Below are positions 14,781-24,470 of a stretch of 64,000 nt of DNA, one piece after another. How positions within the stretch are numbered: the stretch's first letter is position 1; every line of letters starts with the position of its first letter. The DNA is taken from the NCBI RefSeq assembly GCF_001989995.2, contig NZ_JAHGUP010000040.1:1-64000 (forward strand). The letters run 5' to 3'. A model generated the notes under the pieces. It was not told the origin of the DNA and searched no databases. It was given only the letters and a program-made list of their open reading frames with translations. Source of the DNA: Vibrio anguillarum. GTDB taxonomy: Bacteria > Pseudomonadota > Gammaproteobacteria > Enterobacterales > Vibrionaceae. Made by a program: the position numbers and the translations under genes.

Positions 14781-16007
14781 CTAGGCAATCGCCATGGCGA
14801 GCAGGCTAATTGGATGAATGGTTTCTAACGCGGTATTTTCTTCAATTTGCCATTTACAGGTTTCACAATCGGTAATCGCATAGTCAGCTTGCGATGTTTT
14901 GATTGCATCAAACAGGTGCGCGCCAATTTTCATTGAAACGTCATAGTTCTCTTCTTTAAAACCGTAGGTTCCCGCTAAGCCGCAGCATTCGCTGTCTAAG
15001 ACCACTAACTCCAATCCTGGGATCATTTTTAATAATTCAATGGTAAAAATGACATTACCGCTGCGTTCAAGGTGGCAAGGGGTGTGGTAAACCACTTTCA
15101 AGTTAACGGGTTTCATTTTAGGCGCATTACCGCTCATGAACTCTTTGAGTAGAAAGCGCGTGACGTACTCGATTTGTTTGACCACCTTACTATTATCAAC
15201 CCCTAAAACATGAGGGTATTCTTGTTGTAAGGTAAACGAACACGTTGATGAGGTGGAGAGGAGCGTCGTTTGACGATCAACTACCGCGGCTTCGATATTT
15301 TTCACATTCAATAGCGCATTTTTACGTGCTTTATCGTGAAAACCATTGGCAATCAGTGGTACACCACAGCATTTCTCGTTATCCAGTAACCGTACGCCGA
15401 TATTCATCGCATTCATCACAGAGACAAAATCTTTACCTAACTGCGGGTGGTTATAGTTAACGTAGCAGCCGTGGAAATAGGTCACTTGCCGGTTATACAG
15501 GGGTTGGCGTGTGCAGTTCTGCTTAAACCAACGACGAAACGTGCCGTGTGAATATTTGGGAAGTGATTTATGATCGTGCACACCAATGGTCTTGTGCATC
15601 AGTCTTTTTACCATCGGCATAGCCGTAGCAGCGTTCACTATCGGTGCAAATGGTGTGGCGATCGTGCCAAAAAGATCGGTATGGCTCAGCACGTAATCAC
15701 GCACCAGCTTTGGACTCAGCGTTTTTTTACCATGTTTGCCACGCGCCACAGCAATGATATCGCCAATTTTTACTCCGGAAGGACAGGCGGTTTCACAACG
15801 TTTGCAGTTGGTGCAGAGCTTGAGTAGGTCGTCATAATACTCTGCGCTTTTAATCCTCAAGCGTTCGCCATCCGGTCCGCACTGTTTTGGCCCCGGATAG
15901 AGTGGGTTTGCTTTAGCAACCGGGCAATAAACGGTACAAACAGTGCATTTGATGCATTGATCAAAAGAGGTATTTTTGGGTGCGGCTTCAACAAAAGAGG
16001 TGCTCAT
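14781..16007 (-). CDS. glpC: Anaerobic glycerol-3-phosphate dehydrogenase subunit C
   Basis: This 408-residue iron-sulfur subunit tethers GlpAB to the membrane and passes electrons to quinone. Two 4Fe-4S sets are near the N-terminus: CIKCTVCTVYCPV (~18-30) and CTNCKRCETACPSG (~66-79). Two CCG domains follow, with CCGVPLIANGF and CCGLAGTYGF. It overlaps glpB by 4 nt, the last gene of glpACB here. Used for anaerobic respiration of glycerol-3-phosphate. Confidence 0.95.
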   Translation of the reverse strand: MSTSFVEAAPKNTSFDQCIKCTVCTVYCPVAKANPLYPGPKQCGPDGERLRIKSAEYYDDLLKLCTNCKRCETACPSGVKIGDIIAVARGKHGKKTLSPKLVRDYVLSHTDLFGTIATPFAPIVNAATAMPMVKRLMHKTIGVHDHKSLPKYSHGTFRRWFKQNCTRQPLYNRQVTYFHGCYVNYNHPQLGKDFVSVMNAMNIGVRLLDNEKCCGVPLIANGFHDKARKNALLNVKNIEAAVVDRQTTLLSTSSTCSFTLQQEYPHVLGVDNSKVVKQIEYVTRFLLKEFMSGNAPKMKPVNLKVVYHTPCHLERSGNVIFTIELLKMIPGLELVVLDSECCGLAGTYGFKEENYDVSMKIGAHLFDAIKTSQADYAITDCETCKWQIEENTALETIHPISLLAMAIA

Positions 16008-17317
16008 GCTAATACCTCCTGAATGGCTGGTCGAGATTGAGTTTGAGCCATAATTTGAGAGGTAGCGTGGTAAGCGCTGGCAATAGCAACGCCTCCACCG
16101 CTGCCTTCAAAGACAGGATCATAACCCGCGAGCATCGAACCACAGCAGTATAAATTGGTAATGATATTACCTTGATGAGTTGGGTTCAGTGACGTGTTGG
16201 TCAGCACACCAAAGGTCATGAAAGGGTGAGAGTTTGCTGAGAAAAAGGCATGGTTTCGCCATAGAGCGCGATCATGACAGCTCTCCGTCTCTAATTGGAA
16301 CACGGGTTCGCTAATACCGTGATGAGAAGCCTGTAAACCTTGGCTGAAATAGCTCCCTGTAGCCATCACGAAATGGTCAGCTTGAATCGGCATATCATTG
16401 AGATTTTGAGTATGAATGGCGGTCAAACGGTTACCATCAAATTCACCACTGATGACTTTATCGCCTTTTAAATGGGTACCACCCATGGTTAAAAAAGCTC
16501 GGCTGAGTGTCTCTTCAATGCGGATGCCCATTAATGATGGCGGCATGGTTGGGACTTCATGCAACTGCAAGTTGGTTTCCAATTTGAGTTTGTTCAGTAA
16601 GGTTAACCCATCACCATTGCCCATGATGGCAGGTAGGATCACTAGATCTTGCACAGTGGCATGACGGATCAGTTGATCACAAAAACTGCGCCATGCATGT
16701 GGTTGTTTGAGCAAACGAGCAATATCGATGGATCGCAGTTCGTTGGGATTATGGCGAAGTGCTTCGAAACCCGGAATCGTGATATTGATGATCTCACTTG
16801 GGATAGCCGAAAATGCAGGTAGAGCGCGTAAGTTATCTTGCAGCATGTGTGGTTGAAAATCTCGGTAACCATCGATGGCGAGCAGCACAATACGCTTGAA
16901 ATCAGCATTTGCTTTATGTTGATAAACATAAGGTTGTGATAACCAAGTGGCTTTCAATGTCCCCATCGGAGTAATGCGATAGTGGTTACTGTTGTCCGCT
17001 TGGTGTGTCAGCGGCATGCCGCGCTGCTGCAGCGTTTTTTGAAACCACATTAACCCTTGCGAAATAGTGTCAGCGCCAATTTTACTGTAAGGGTGATTCG
17101 GGGCTTGTTGACGTAATGCTTCAATGGCGAGCAAAGGGGATTCAACCGCTTCGCCGCTAGGCAGTTTACCCAGAACATCGATGGAACCGGATGAAAAATG
17201 CAGAGCACTTTGGCCTTGACTGATCAGTGCAGTTTTTAGACCCGCTTGTAAGCAGCGAAGACCAGCACTGTAACCTGCAATTCCACCACCGATAATTGTG
17301 ACGTCGTATTTCATCAT
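16004..17317 (-). CDS. glpB: Anaerobic glycerol-3-phosphate dehydrogenase subunit B
   Basis: This 437-residue flavoprotein subunit has the dinucleotide fold DVTIIGGGIAGYSAGLR at the N-terminus and FGVLTNTSLNPTHQG / GSGGGVAIASAYHA near the C-terminus, where the flavin is closed in. It overlaps glpA and glpC by 4 nt each, so the three subunits are translationally coupled. Confidence 0.94.
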   Translation of the reverse strand: MMKYDVTIIGGGIAGYSAGLRCLQAGLKTALISQGQSALHFSSGSIDVLGKLPSGEAVESPLLAIEALRQQAPNHPYSKIGADTISQGLMWFQKTLQQRGMPLTHQADNSNHYRITPMGTLKATWLSQPYVYQHKANADFKRIVLLAIDGYRDFQPHMLQDNLRALPAFSAIPSEIINITIPGFEALRHNPNELRSIDIARLLKQPHAWRSFCDQLIRHATVQDLVILPAIMGNGDGLTLLNKLKLETNLQLHEVPTMPPSLMGIRIEETLSRAFLTMGGTHLKGDKVISGEFDGNRLTAIHTQNLNDMPIQADHFVMATGSYFSQGLQASHHGISEPVFQLETESCHDRALWRNHAFFSANSHPFMTFGVLTNTSLNPTHQGNIITNLYCCGSMLAGYDPVFEGSGGGVAIASAYHATSQIMAQTQSRPAIQEVLA

Positions 17318-18963
17318 AACGTCTCCTCACTTTCATTTTGCTTGTGTTGCGTTGGAATGTCATTGGCTCCGAACAAGCCTTCATAAATCCAGTAACTGAA
17401 TTCAGCTTCGCGCAGTGCATCTCCCCAGAAAATCGGTTTAATGCCTTTCCAGCGCTCTTCTAAAAACTCAACCAACAGTTGGCTCGATTGGTTTCCCGAA
17501 ACGTGACCATATTCTTGAAATAAGCTGGCGGCGCGATAGCTGCAAAGCTCTCCTTGGCATGGCCCCATACCTAAACGAGTGCGGCGACGTAAATCGACCA
17601 AGTTATTTACATCGAGTTGTTTAATTGCGTATTCAATTTCGCCCGCGGTCACCATTTCACATTCACAAATAACCGCTTGGCTCTTTGCATCATCAGATAA
17701 GAAATTTTGTGCGCGCTCACCATGGCGATAAAGAACCGATTCATAGACGGGTTTGGCAATGCTGGCGGTTTTTTTGACCTGTTTTGGGGTTTCGTTGGAG
17801 CCGGGTAGGGCGCGAGTATGAGTTTCGCAAGGAGTATTGTTGCCCAGTTTTTTAGCGACTAAATCGGTCGCCCATTCTGCCATTAGGCGGTAAGTCATTA
17901 ATTTACCGCCTGTAATCGTGGTGAGGCCTTTCAATCCATCGCGTTGTTCGTGGTCAAGTAATACGATGCCGCGACTGATGTTTCGGCCGCTGCCATCATC
18001 ATTAATAGAGACCAATGGACGCACACCCGCATAAGCGCGTAATACACGAGTATTCGCCATGATGGGGGCCAGTTTCGCGCCTTCGGCCAGGAGTATATCA
18101 ACCTCTTTTTCAGTCACGTGCAGGTTGTCAATTTGGTCGTAGTCAATGTGTTCAGAGGTAGTACCGATCAGTGAAATGGTATCACCAGGGACAAGAATAT
18201 CGGCATCAGAAGGCTTGCGACAGCGGTTGATCACAAGGTTGTTGATACGATAATCAAGGATCAACAATGAGCCTTTCGCGGGGAACATTTTGATGTTGAG
18301 ATCGGCGTATTCACAGATGTTTTGTCCCCATATTCCAGCTGCGTTAATCACTTCTTTGGCGAAAATCTCATATTGTTGATGAGTGTTGAGCTGTAAACAG
18401 CGCACGCCTAATACTGTGTCACCTTGGCGGATCAGCGACGTCACAATGGTTTTGTTCATGATCCGCGCACCATGCTCTTTGGCGTCTAGCACATTGGAAG
18501 CGCATAAACGAAAAGGATCGAGTGTGCCATCGGGTACTTTGATCGCGCCAACAAGGTTTGGATTAACGTGAGGTTCTAAACGCAGTGCTTCTTTGGCAGA
18601 AAGCGGCTCGGTTGTAATCCCAGCTTGAGCGCACGCGTCGATAAACGTGCTCTGAAAAGCAAGATCGTCTTCAGGCAGAGTAATGAACAGGCCGTCGGTT
18701 TTCTCTACACAATGTCTAGCGATATTTTTTAAAATTTGATTCTCTTGGATGCACTCTTTGGCCGATTCAGGATCGGTAACTGCGTAACGTGCCCCTGAGT
18801 GTAATAAACCGTGATTTCGCCCGGTGGTACCAGAAGCAATATCATCCTTTTCTAGCAAAATACACGCAATGCCGCGCAGTGCGCAGTCGCGCATGATCCC
18901 AGTACCGGTTGCTCCGCCACCAATGATAACAACATCGGTTTCAAATCGTGTGGTTGTGGTCAT
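17314..18963 (-). CDS. glpA: Anaerobic glycerol-3-phosphate dehydrogenase subunit A
   Basis: This 549-residue catalytic subunit oxidises sn-glycerol-3-phosphate to dihydroxyacetone phosphate. FAD-binding VVIIGGGATGTGIMRDCAL is near the N-terminus. The GlpA-specific C-terminal BFD-like [2Fe-2S] domain has CECE and MGPCQGELC. It is the first gene of glpACB, divergent from glpFK across a 529-bp region with three candidate GlpR operators. Confidence 0.95.
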   Translation of the reverse strand: MTTTTRFETDVVIIGGGATGTGIMRDCALRGIACILLEKDDIASGTTGRNHGLLHSGARYAVTDPESAKECIQENQILKNIARHCVEKTDGLFITLPEDDLAFQSTFIDACAQAGITTEPLSAKEALRLEPHVNPNLVGAIKVPDGTLDPFRLCASNVLDAKEHGARIMNKTIVTSLIRQGDTVLGVRCLQLNTHQQYEIFAKEVINAAGIWGQNICEYADLNIKMFPAKGSLLILDYRINNLVINRCRKPSDADILVPGDTISLIGTTSEHIDYDQIDNLHVTEKEVDILLAEGAKLAPIMANTRVLRAYAGVRPLVSINDDGSGRNISRGIVLLDHEQRDGLKGLTTITGGKLMTYRLMAEWATDLVAKKLGNNTPCETHTRALPGSNETPKQVKKTASIAKPVYESVLYRHGERAQNFLSDDAKSQAVICECEMVTAGEIEYAIKQLDVNNLVDLRRRTRLGMGPCQGELCSYRAASLFQEYGHVSGNQSSQLLVEFLEERWKGIKPIFWGDALREAEFSYWIYEGLFGANDIPTQHKQNESEETL

Positions 18964-19492
18964 GGTGAAACCTTATTCGATGAAAAACTTATATTTAGTG
19001 TGGCATTTTCAATAGAAAATGTTCGATATATTGCTCACAAAAGCGCGAATGAGCGAAATTGTGTTTCATTTTGGCGGTAATTTCATCTTTGTATGTTATT
19101 TCATATCAAAATGATGAACGATTTAACAATTTAGGTTGGGTTAATTTAACAACTGAAGTGGATTTTAGAGAACAAATGCGCTTACGAGCTGATCCGATGA
19201 CTTCGTCATCATGCCTCTCTTAGCAGTATGAAATCATATCTCTATCCGTTATTGCACTTGATTATGTCGTTGTTTATAGAGACACCCTTAGTTTCCTATC
19301 ATTTGTTAAGCTCTGCGTTAATGAGCAGAAGATCAAAATAATGAGTTAATTAACAAAAAACGATATTGCAAGTAACAAAATTGTGTTCGAACGCTCATAA
19401 ATGCTGTTTTTTAATTTTCGTGGGAAGAAAAATGTGCAAAATTTGCCACACACAAACATTGTGTACACAAAAAATAAACAAGGACACTTACT
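18964..19492. promoter_or_regulatory. Divergent glpA-glpF control region with GlpR-like operators
   Basis: Three imperfect dyads share TGTTCG/TGAGCG half-sites: 19018-19039 (AATGTTCGAT..TTGCTCAC), 19048-19070 (AATGAGCGAAA..TTTCATT) and 19381-19400 (TTGTGTTCGAACGCTCATAA). The first two sit just upstream of glpA and the third about 95-110 bp before glpF. The AATGTTCG half is also found upstream of glpD. They fit the DeoR-type repressor GlpR, which is not encoded in this window. The rest of the region shows a small stem at 19196-19210 and no gene. Confidence 0.5.
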
Positions 19493-20347
19493 ATGACTCG
19501 AACAAAACAACATACTCTTCTCGGAGAGTGTATCGCGGAGTTTATCGGCACCGGATTGCTGATTTTTTTCGGTGTAGGCTGTGTTGCTGCCTTAGTTCTT
19601 ACTGGCGCACAATTTGGTCAGTGGGAAATCAGCATCATGTGGGGCTTAGGTGTGGCAATTGCCATCTATTGCACTGCGGGTGTTTCTGGCGCTCACATTA
19701 ATCCAGCTGTGACCATTGCACTGGCCGCCTTTCATGGCTTTAATAAAGCGAAAGTGCTTCCCTATATTGCGGCGCAAATGCTCGGTGCATTCTGCTCTGC
19801 TGCTCTGGTTTACGGCTTGTACAGCAACCTTTTTACTGATTATGAAATCGCACACAATTTTGTACGTAGCAGTCAAGAAGCGTTAGCCACAGCGGGTATT
19901 TTTTCTACCTACCCTAATGCTTCATTATCATTTGTTGGTGCATTGGCGGTCGAATTTGTCATCACAGCAGTATTAATGTTCGCTATTTTGGCACTAGGTG
20001 ATGAAAATAACGGCGCACATCGCAATGCAATGAACCCATTGCTGATTGGTATTCTGATTGCGGTTATCGGTGGTTCACTTGGCCCATTGACTGGCTTTGC
20101 AATGAACCCTGCGCGTGATTTTGGCCCTAAATTGTTTGCCTACTTAGCTGGCTGGGACTACGCACTAACAGGTGCAAAAGATATCCCATACTTCATCGTA
20201 CCTATCATTGCTCCTATTGCTGGTGCCTGTTTTGGGGCATGGGCTTACCCTAAATTTATTGGCGCGTACTTACCTACTGTCGGCGTAGGCTGCACCATTC
20301 CAAACCAGTGTGATGACGTAGAAGAAAGTGAGCAAGCTCACGTCTAA
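19493..20347 (+). CDS. glpF: Glycerol facilitator (aquaglyceroporin)
   Basis: This 284-residue MIP-family channel lets glycerol diffuse in. The two half-helix signatures are present: [12 protein letters not shown] (first NPA) and [13 protein letters not shown] (second NPA, followed by the Arg-Asp that marks glyceroporins). Six membrane helices are predicted. AAGGA lies 9-10 nt before the ATG. glpK follows after 52 nt in the same direction. Confidence 0.95.
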   Translation: MTRTKQHTLLGECIAEFIGTGLLIFFGVGCVAALVLTGAQFGQWEISIMWGLGVAIAIYCTAGVSGAHINPAVTIALAAFHGFNKAKVLPYIAAQMLGAFCSAALVYGLYSNLFTDYEIAHNFVRSSQEALATAGIFSTYPNASLSFVGALAVEFVITAVLMFAILALGDENNGAHRNAMNPLLIGILIAVIGGSLGPLTGFAMNPARDFGPKLFAYLAGWDYALTGAKDIPYFIVPIIAPIAGACFGAWAYPKFIGAYLPTVGVGCTIPNQCDDVEESEQAHV

Positions 20348-20399
20348 AATAACGACAACACTTTATAAAACGATTAACGTGAAAGATAAGGAAAAGACC

Positions 20400-21920
20400 A
20401 TGACTGAGCAGAAATATATTGTTGCCCTTGACCAAGGAACAACAAGCTCACGTGCTGTAGTGTTAGATCATGATGCTAACATTGTCAGTGTTTCTCAGCG
20501 TGAATTTACCCAGATCTACCCTCAAGCTGGCTGGGTTGAACATGATCCACTGGAAATTTATGCGACGCAAAGTTCGACGCTAGTAGAAGCACTTGGCAAA
20601 GCTGGTATTCGTAGTGATGAAATTGCGGCGATTGGTATTACCAACCAACGTGAAACTACGGTGGTGTGGAACAAAGAAACGGGTAAACCAGTCTACAATG
20701 CGATTGTATGGCAATGTCGACGTACCGCATCCATTTGTGAAGAATTGAAAGCCCGCCCAGGGTTAGAAGAGTACATTCGTGAGAATACAGGCCTAGTGCT
20801 TGACCCTTACTTCTCTGGCACCAAAATCAAATGGATTTTGGATAATGTCGAAGGGGCTCGTGAAGACGCCGAGGCTGGAAAACTACTGTTTGGTACAATT
20901 GACTCGTGGCTCGTTTGGAACATGACACAAGGCCGTGTTCACGTTACGGATTATACCAATGCATCTCGCACTATGCTTTTCAATATCAACAACTTGCATT
21001 GGGATGAGAAAATCCTAAAAGAGTTTGATATTCCTTTGTCTATGATGCCTGAAGTGAAGAAATCTTCCGAAGTTTACGGCCAAACCAACATTGGTGGTAA
21101 AGGCGGGACACGTATTCCTATTGCTGGAATTGCGGGTGACCAGCAAGCTGCGCTTTATGGGCAGATGTGTGTTGAGGCGGGCCAAGCAAAAAATACTTAC
21201 GGCACTGGCTGTTTCTTATTGATGAACACAGGTAAAGAGAAAGTCACCTCACATAATGGCTTGCTAACAACTCTAGCTTGTGGCCCTGCTGGTGAACCTC
21301 ACTACGCGCTTGAAGGTGCAGTCTTTATGGGCGGTGCATCGATTCAATGGTTGCGTGATGAATTGAAACTGATTTCAGATGCGCATGACTCAGAATATTT
21401 CGCTACGAAAGTTGATACGGCCAACGGCGTTTATGTTGTGCCAGCGTTTACTGGTTTAGGCGCGCCGTATTGGGATGCTTATGCCCGTGGTACGATTGTT
21501 GGTTTAACGCGTGGCGTGAATTCGAACCATATTATTCGTGCGACCTTGGAAAGTGTCGCTTACCAAACACGTGATGTACTTGATGCAATGCAAGCTGATT
21601 CTGGCATCAAACTGTCAGCATTACGCGTAGACGGTGGCGCGGTAGCCAATAATTTCTTAATGCAATTCCAATCAGATGTGCTTGATACCGAAGTACACCG
21701 TCCTAAAGTGACGGAAGTGACCGCGCTAGGAGCAGCCTATTTAGCTGGTCTTGCGGTTGGCTTTTGGGGAAGCTTGGATGAGCTTGTTGATAAAGCCGTG
21801 ATCGATAAAACATTCGTTCCTCATCAAGATGAAGAGAAGCGCGATCGTCGCTATAAAGGTTGGAAACGTGCGGTGAAATGTGCTCAAGCTTGGGCAACTA
21901 TGCACGATGACGAAGAGTAA
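20400..21920 (+). CDS. glpK: Glycerol kinase
   Basis: This 506-residue FGGY-family kinase makes glycerol-3-phosphate from glycerol and [17 protein letters not shown] is at residues ~8-21, and the C-terminal [20 protein letters not shown]-site block is intact. I place the start at ATG 20400 with AGGA 9 nt upstream; the frame opens 24 codons earlier inside the end of glpF without a ribosome site. With GlpF it feeds the two glycerol-3-phosphate dehydrogenases also encoded in this window. Confidence 0.96.
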   Translation: MTEQKYIVALDQGTTSSRAVVLDHDANIVSVSQREFTQIYPQAGWVEHDPLEIYATQSSTLVEALGKAGIRSDEIAAIGITNQRETTVVWNKETGKPVYNAIVWQCRRTASICEELKARPGLEEYIRENTGLVLDPYFSGTKIKWILDNVEGAREDAEAGKLLFGTIDSWLVWNMTQGRVHVTDYTNASRTMLFNINNLHWDEKILKEFDIPLSMMPEVKKSSEVYGQTNIGGKGGTRIPIAGIAGDQQAALYGQMCVEAGQAKNTYGTGCFLLMNTGKEKVTSHNGLLTTLACGPAGEPHYALEGAVFMGGASIQWLRDELKLISDAHDSEYFATKVDTANGVYVVPAFTGLGAPYWDAYARGTIVGLTRGVNSNHIIRATLESVAYQTRDVLDAMQADSGIKLSALRVDGGAVANNFLMQFQSDVLDTEVHRPKVTEVTALGAAYLAGLAVGFWGSLDELVDKAVIDKTFVPHQDEEKRDRRYKGWKRAVKCAQAWATMHDDEE

Positions 21921-21934
21921 TACTTAGCCTTATG

Positions 21935-21966
21935 GCCTCTATGTATCCCCCTGCTAGAGGCTTTTT
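21935..21966 (+). terminator. Rho-independent terminator of glpFK
   Basis: GCCTCTA (21935-21941) and TAGAGGC (21955-21961) pair perfectly and are followed by TTTTT. Confidence 0.85.
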
Positions 21967-22004
21967 GCTTGGCTATTTATGCTTTTGCTCTCTGATTTAT
22001 CGAT

Positions 22005-22040
22005 AAAAAATGCTCTGTCATCGTGGCAGAGCATTTTTTT
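22005..22040. terminator. Bidirectional terminator between glpK and the YgjV-like gene
   Basis: AAAAAATGCTCTG and CAGAGCATTTTTTT form a stem with A/T runs on both sides, so it can end transcripts from either direction. It most likely serves the minus-strand gene at 22070. Confidence 0.85.
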
Positions 22041-22069
22041 ACACGTCAATTTTTATTATTTTGGGTTTA

Positions 22070-22321
22070 TCATGCAGCGCTTTTGGCGTCAGCCGTTTTT
22101 TTTTCTCGTTGCATCTTGGCTAAAAAGTAGATGTTTACGCAGGCGATAAAACCGTTGGTGAGCACTACAGGCCATGAATCAATCATGAGTCCGTAAGCGG
22201 TAAACAGTGCACAACCAACAAAATTAAGAATACGCAGTTTAACGATATCTTTCATTGTCAGCGAGATTGCCACCATGATCGAAGCTGCATAGCCCAAAAT
22301 TTCAACCACATTCATTTCCAT
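22070..22321 (-). CDS. Small three-helix inner-membrane protein (YgjV-like)
   Basis: This 83-residue protein has three hydrophobic segments: roughly 5-23, 33-50 (LRILNFVGCALFTAYGLMI) and 53-70 (WPVVLTNGFIACVNIYFL), followed by a basic tail. The pattern resembles half of E. coli YgjV and small PQ-loop-like half-transporters. GAGGG lies 7 nt before the ATG. Substrate is unknown. The leader holds three consecutive small hairpins. Confidence 0.65.
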   Translation of the reverse strand: MEMNVVEILGYAASIMVAISLTMKDIVKLRILNFVGCALFTAYGLMIDSWPVVLTNGFIACVNIYFLAKMQREKKTADAKSAA

Positions 22322-22343
22322 AATTTGACCCTCTTAATATATG

Positions 22344-22402
22344 CCGAACGATGTCGGTACCAATCTTCTCGCCGTGAGATAAGTGAGGAAGCTCCGTGCC
22401 TC
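22344..22402 (-). other. Possible structured mRNA leader of the YgjV-like gene
   Basis: On the minus strand upstream of the gene, three short stem-loops follow each other: GAGG/CCTC with an inner AGC/GCT (22385-22402), TCTC/GAGA (22367-22379), and CCGA/TCGG (22344-22357). Each is short, so this may be chance; no known riboswitch class is recognised. Confidence 0.25.
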
Positions 22403-22581
22403 GAATGGTCATAATTGATTTACTGTGTATAAATATAACAATAGCTAATATGTGATAAAAGACTCAAAACTAGGTTCGGTGAAGGTTAGCGATTACGCAA
22501 ACGTTTAATGTCTATCACATAAAATTTATCGCACTTTTTGTTGATAGAAATATTGATTTGTTTTGTGAATGTTTTGGCCAT

Positions 22582-22606
22582 AAAAAAACCCGTCTTAAGA
22601 CGGGTT
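22582..22606 (-). terminator. Terminator of the coiled-coil gene at 22629
   Basis: AACCCGTC-TTAA-GACGGGTT is a perfect 8-bp stem preceded on the plus strand by a run of A, which is the T-run for the minus-strand transcript. The remainder of the 307-bp gap (22322-22628) shows no gene. Confidence 0.85.
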
Positions 22607-22628
22607 TCGAAGATGGTCGGCATCAATT

Positions 22629-22946
22629 TTACTTTTTGCCTTGAGTCATTTGTTTATCTTTATCGGTCAGCTCGCTGATACGACGGCTAATATCACGGCG
22701 CTCTTTTGAAATTTCTGCGCTTTTGATGATGTGATCATCGACGCGATCTTCATAATCGGCTTTCATGTTATTGATGATCGCCATGACTTCTTCGTGGGTC
22801 ATATCCGGTTTCATGTAATCGAGTAAGTTTTCAAGCAATTCAACTCTTTTACGGTTATCACGAACTTTTTTCTCGTTATCTAGCAGTTCACGTTTCAGTT
22901 TATTTTTACGGCGAGCTTGGTTAACAATTTCAAATACGATACTCAT
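22629..22946 (-). CDS. Conserved hypothetical coiled-coil protein
   Basis: This 105-residue, highly charged (Lys/Arg/Glu/Asp-rich) protein is predicted almost wholly helical, with two coiled-coil stretches (about 10-45 and 65-100) around a short [17 protein letters not shown] segment. It has no signal peptide or membrane helix. A good ribosome site (AGGAA) precedes ATG 22946, and a strong terminator follows, so it is a real single gene. I do not recognise its function. Confidence 0.7.
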   Translation of the reverse strand: MSIVFEIVNQARRKNKLKRELLDNEKKVRDNRKRVELLENLLDYMKPDMTHEEVMAIINNMKADYEDRVDDHIIKSAEISKERRDISRRISELTDKDKQMTQGKK

Positions 22947-23136
22947 AGGTTCCTTTTCCCAACTTGAATGTCAATGTCATTGATTAAATCATATCGAGCT
23001 GATTCATAACAGCCTTTAGATCAATCCTGACTCACTCTTGATTAAGAAATAATCACTCTAGTCATGAGTGATTGTATTGGTACGGATAGGCGCTATATCA
23101 TGTACCTTTCAAATCGCTATCTTATGGTATTTAGAG

Positions 23137-23340
23137 ATGCAACTTTCAGAAATTTTAGTACCTAAAAGAAAAGATGTACCTGCAAACGCTGAACTGCATC
23201 ACAGTGTTAAATTGCGTGAAGCTTATATTAGCGAGCGTGAGAAGCTGGAGATGACCGAGTTAGAGTTAAGCCGTGCAAAGATTGTGATGATTGATAGCAA
23301 TGGGAAAATCATCCGAATTTCACTGTTGTTAGAACACTAA
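23137..23340 (+). CDS. Conserved hypothetical small protein
   Basis: This 67-residue cytoplasmic protein begins MQLSEILVPKRKDVP, continues with a charged helix (KLREAYISEREKLEMTELELSRAK) and ends in a beta-like VMIDSNGKIIRISLLLEH. I choose the start at 23137 because the 23 codons before it look non-coding; its ribosome site is weak. It is upstream of and co-oriented with the yceH-like gene. Function is not recognised. Confidence 0.5.
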   Translation: MQLSEILVPKRKDVPANAELHHSVKLREAYISEREKLEMTELELSRAKIVMIDSNGKIIRISLLLEH

Positions 23341-23397
23341 TGCAACATCAATTGTGGCCTCGATTAGGAAACTCCGCTTAGAAAAAAGGAAATTATA

Positions 23398-24051
23398 ATG
23401 AACATTGAGCTCTCTCCCCTAGAAGCACGAATTATTGGCTGCTTAATTGAAAAAGAAGTGACCACGCCTGATTACTATCCATTAACGCTCAACAGCTTGA
23501 CCACCGCATGTAACCAAAAAAGTAACCGTGAGCCAGTGCTGTCATTAACCGAAGCTGAGGTTCAAGATGCCGCTGAGGGCTTGATCGCTCGTCACCTGAT
23601 GAGTGATGAAAGTGGTTTTAATAGCCGAGTGAGCAAATATCAGCACCGTTTCTGCAATACCGAATTTGGCGATTTAAAGCTGTCAAATCAAGAGCTTGGT
23701 TTGGTGTGCTGCATGCTGCTGCGTGGGCCACAAACGCCGGGAGAGTTGCGCACTCGTACTAACCGATTATGCAGTTTTACCGATGTAAAAGAAGTCGAAA
23801 CTATTTTAGACGCTTTAGCCAACCGTGAATCAGGCCCGCTGGTGGTGAAGCTACCGCGTGAACCGGGTAAGCGAGAGTCGCGTTATCAACATCTCTTTTC
23901 TGGAGAGGTTGACGTTGAAAGTTTAGAGCAAACCTTTGCTCATGCTCCGGAAGGTGGGGCGACTGCTCGTATTGATCAGCTTGAACATGAGGTTCACGCA
24001 TTAAAAAATGAAGTCGCCGAGTTACGCGCTTTGGTGGAAAGCTTACTGTAA
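23398..24051 (+). CDS. yceH: YceH-family (DUF480/UPF0502) winged-helix protein
   Basis: This 217-residue protein of the UPF0502 family has [28 protein letters not shown] at the N-terminus and the central [15 protein letters not shown], both family signatures of two tandem winged-helix domains. It ends in a short coiled coil ([18 protein letters not shown]). DNA binding is likely from the fold; targets are unknown. AAGGAAA precedes the ATG. The next gene begins directly after the stop. Confidence 0.88.
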   Translation: MNIELSPLEARIIGCLIEKEVTTPDYYPLTLNSLTTACNQKSNREPVLSLTEAEVQDAAEGLIARHLMSDESGFNSRVSKYQHRFCNTEFGDLKLSNQELGLVCCMLLRGPQTPGELRTRTNRLCSFTDVKEVETILDALANRESGPLVVKLPREPGKRESRYQHLFSGEVDVESLEQTFAHAPEGGATARIDQLEHEVHALKNEVAELRALVESLL

Positions 24052-24375
24052 GTGAATAAGGTTTCCCACAAAGATAGCCCGGACTGGTGGGTTTATTTGG
24101 TTCGAACCCGCCATCAAGCACTGTATTGCGGTATTACAACGGATGTTGAACGACGCTTTGTACAACACCAAACAGGGAAGGGTGCAAAAGCGTTACGAGG
24201 TAAAGGGCCGTTATTATTGGTTTGGTCTCAACGTGTAGAAGGCGGTAAAAGCCTCGCTTTAAAAACTGAGCTAGCGATTAAAAAACTGACCAAATTGCAA
24301 AAAGAACAGTTGGTGGCAGGGCAAGAGAATGTTCATTTCTCTGTTAGTGGCATGGATGATTTTGGTGACGATTAG
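24052..24375 (+). CDS. GIY-YIG nuclease-domain protein (UPF0213/YhbQ-like)
   Basis: This 107-residue protein starts with GTG directly after the yceH stop, suggesting coupling. It has a GIY-YIG fold: WWVYLVRT then [21 protein letters not shown], with the catalytic Arg in the second block and the [11 protein letters not shown] stretch of the YhbQ group. The family includes small nucleases acting on branched or damaged DNA; activity here is inferred. Confidence 0.85.
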   Translation: MNKVSHKDSPDWWVYLVRTRHQALYCGITTDVERRFVQHQTGKGAKALRGKGPLLLVWSQRVEGGKSLALKTELAIKKLTKLQKEQLVAGQENVHFSVSGMDDFGDD

Positions 24376-24470
24376 GTTTGGTCAGCGGCATTATTCGCCA
24401 ATTTCATGTGCAATGTAAAAAATTGTATTAACCTTGTTTAGGGAATAATAACAACAGGGTTGGTTGCAAT

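Noticed and set aside
19430-19460. CRP site upstream of glpF (TGTG....CACA)
   Set aside because: The spacing between TGTG and CACA is 10 nt, not the 8 nt of a CRP site.
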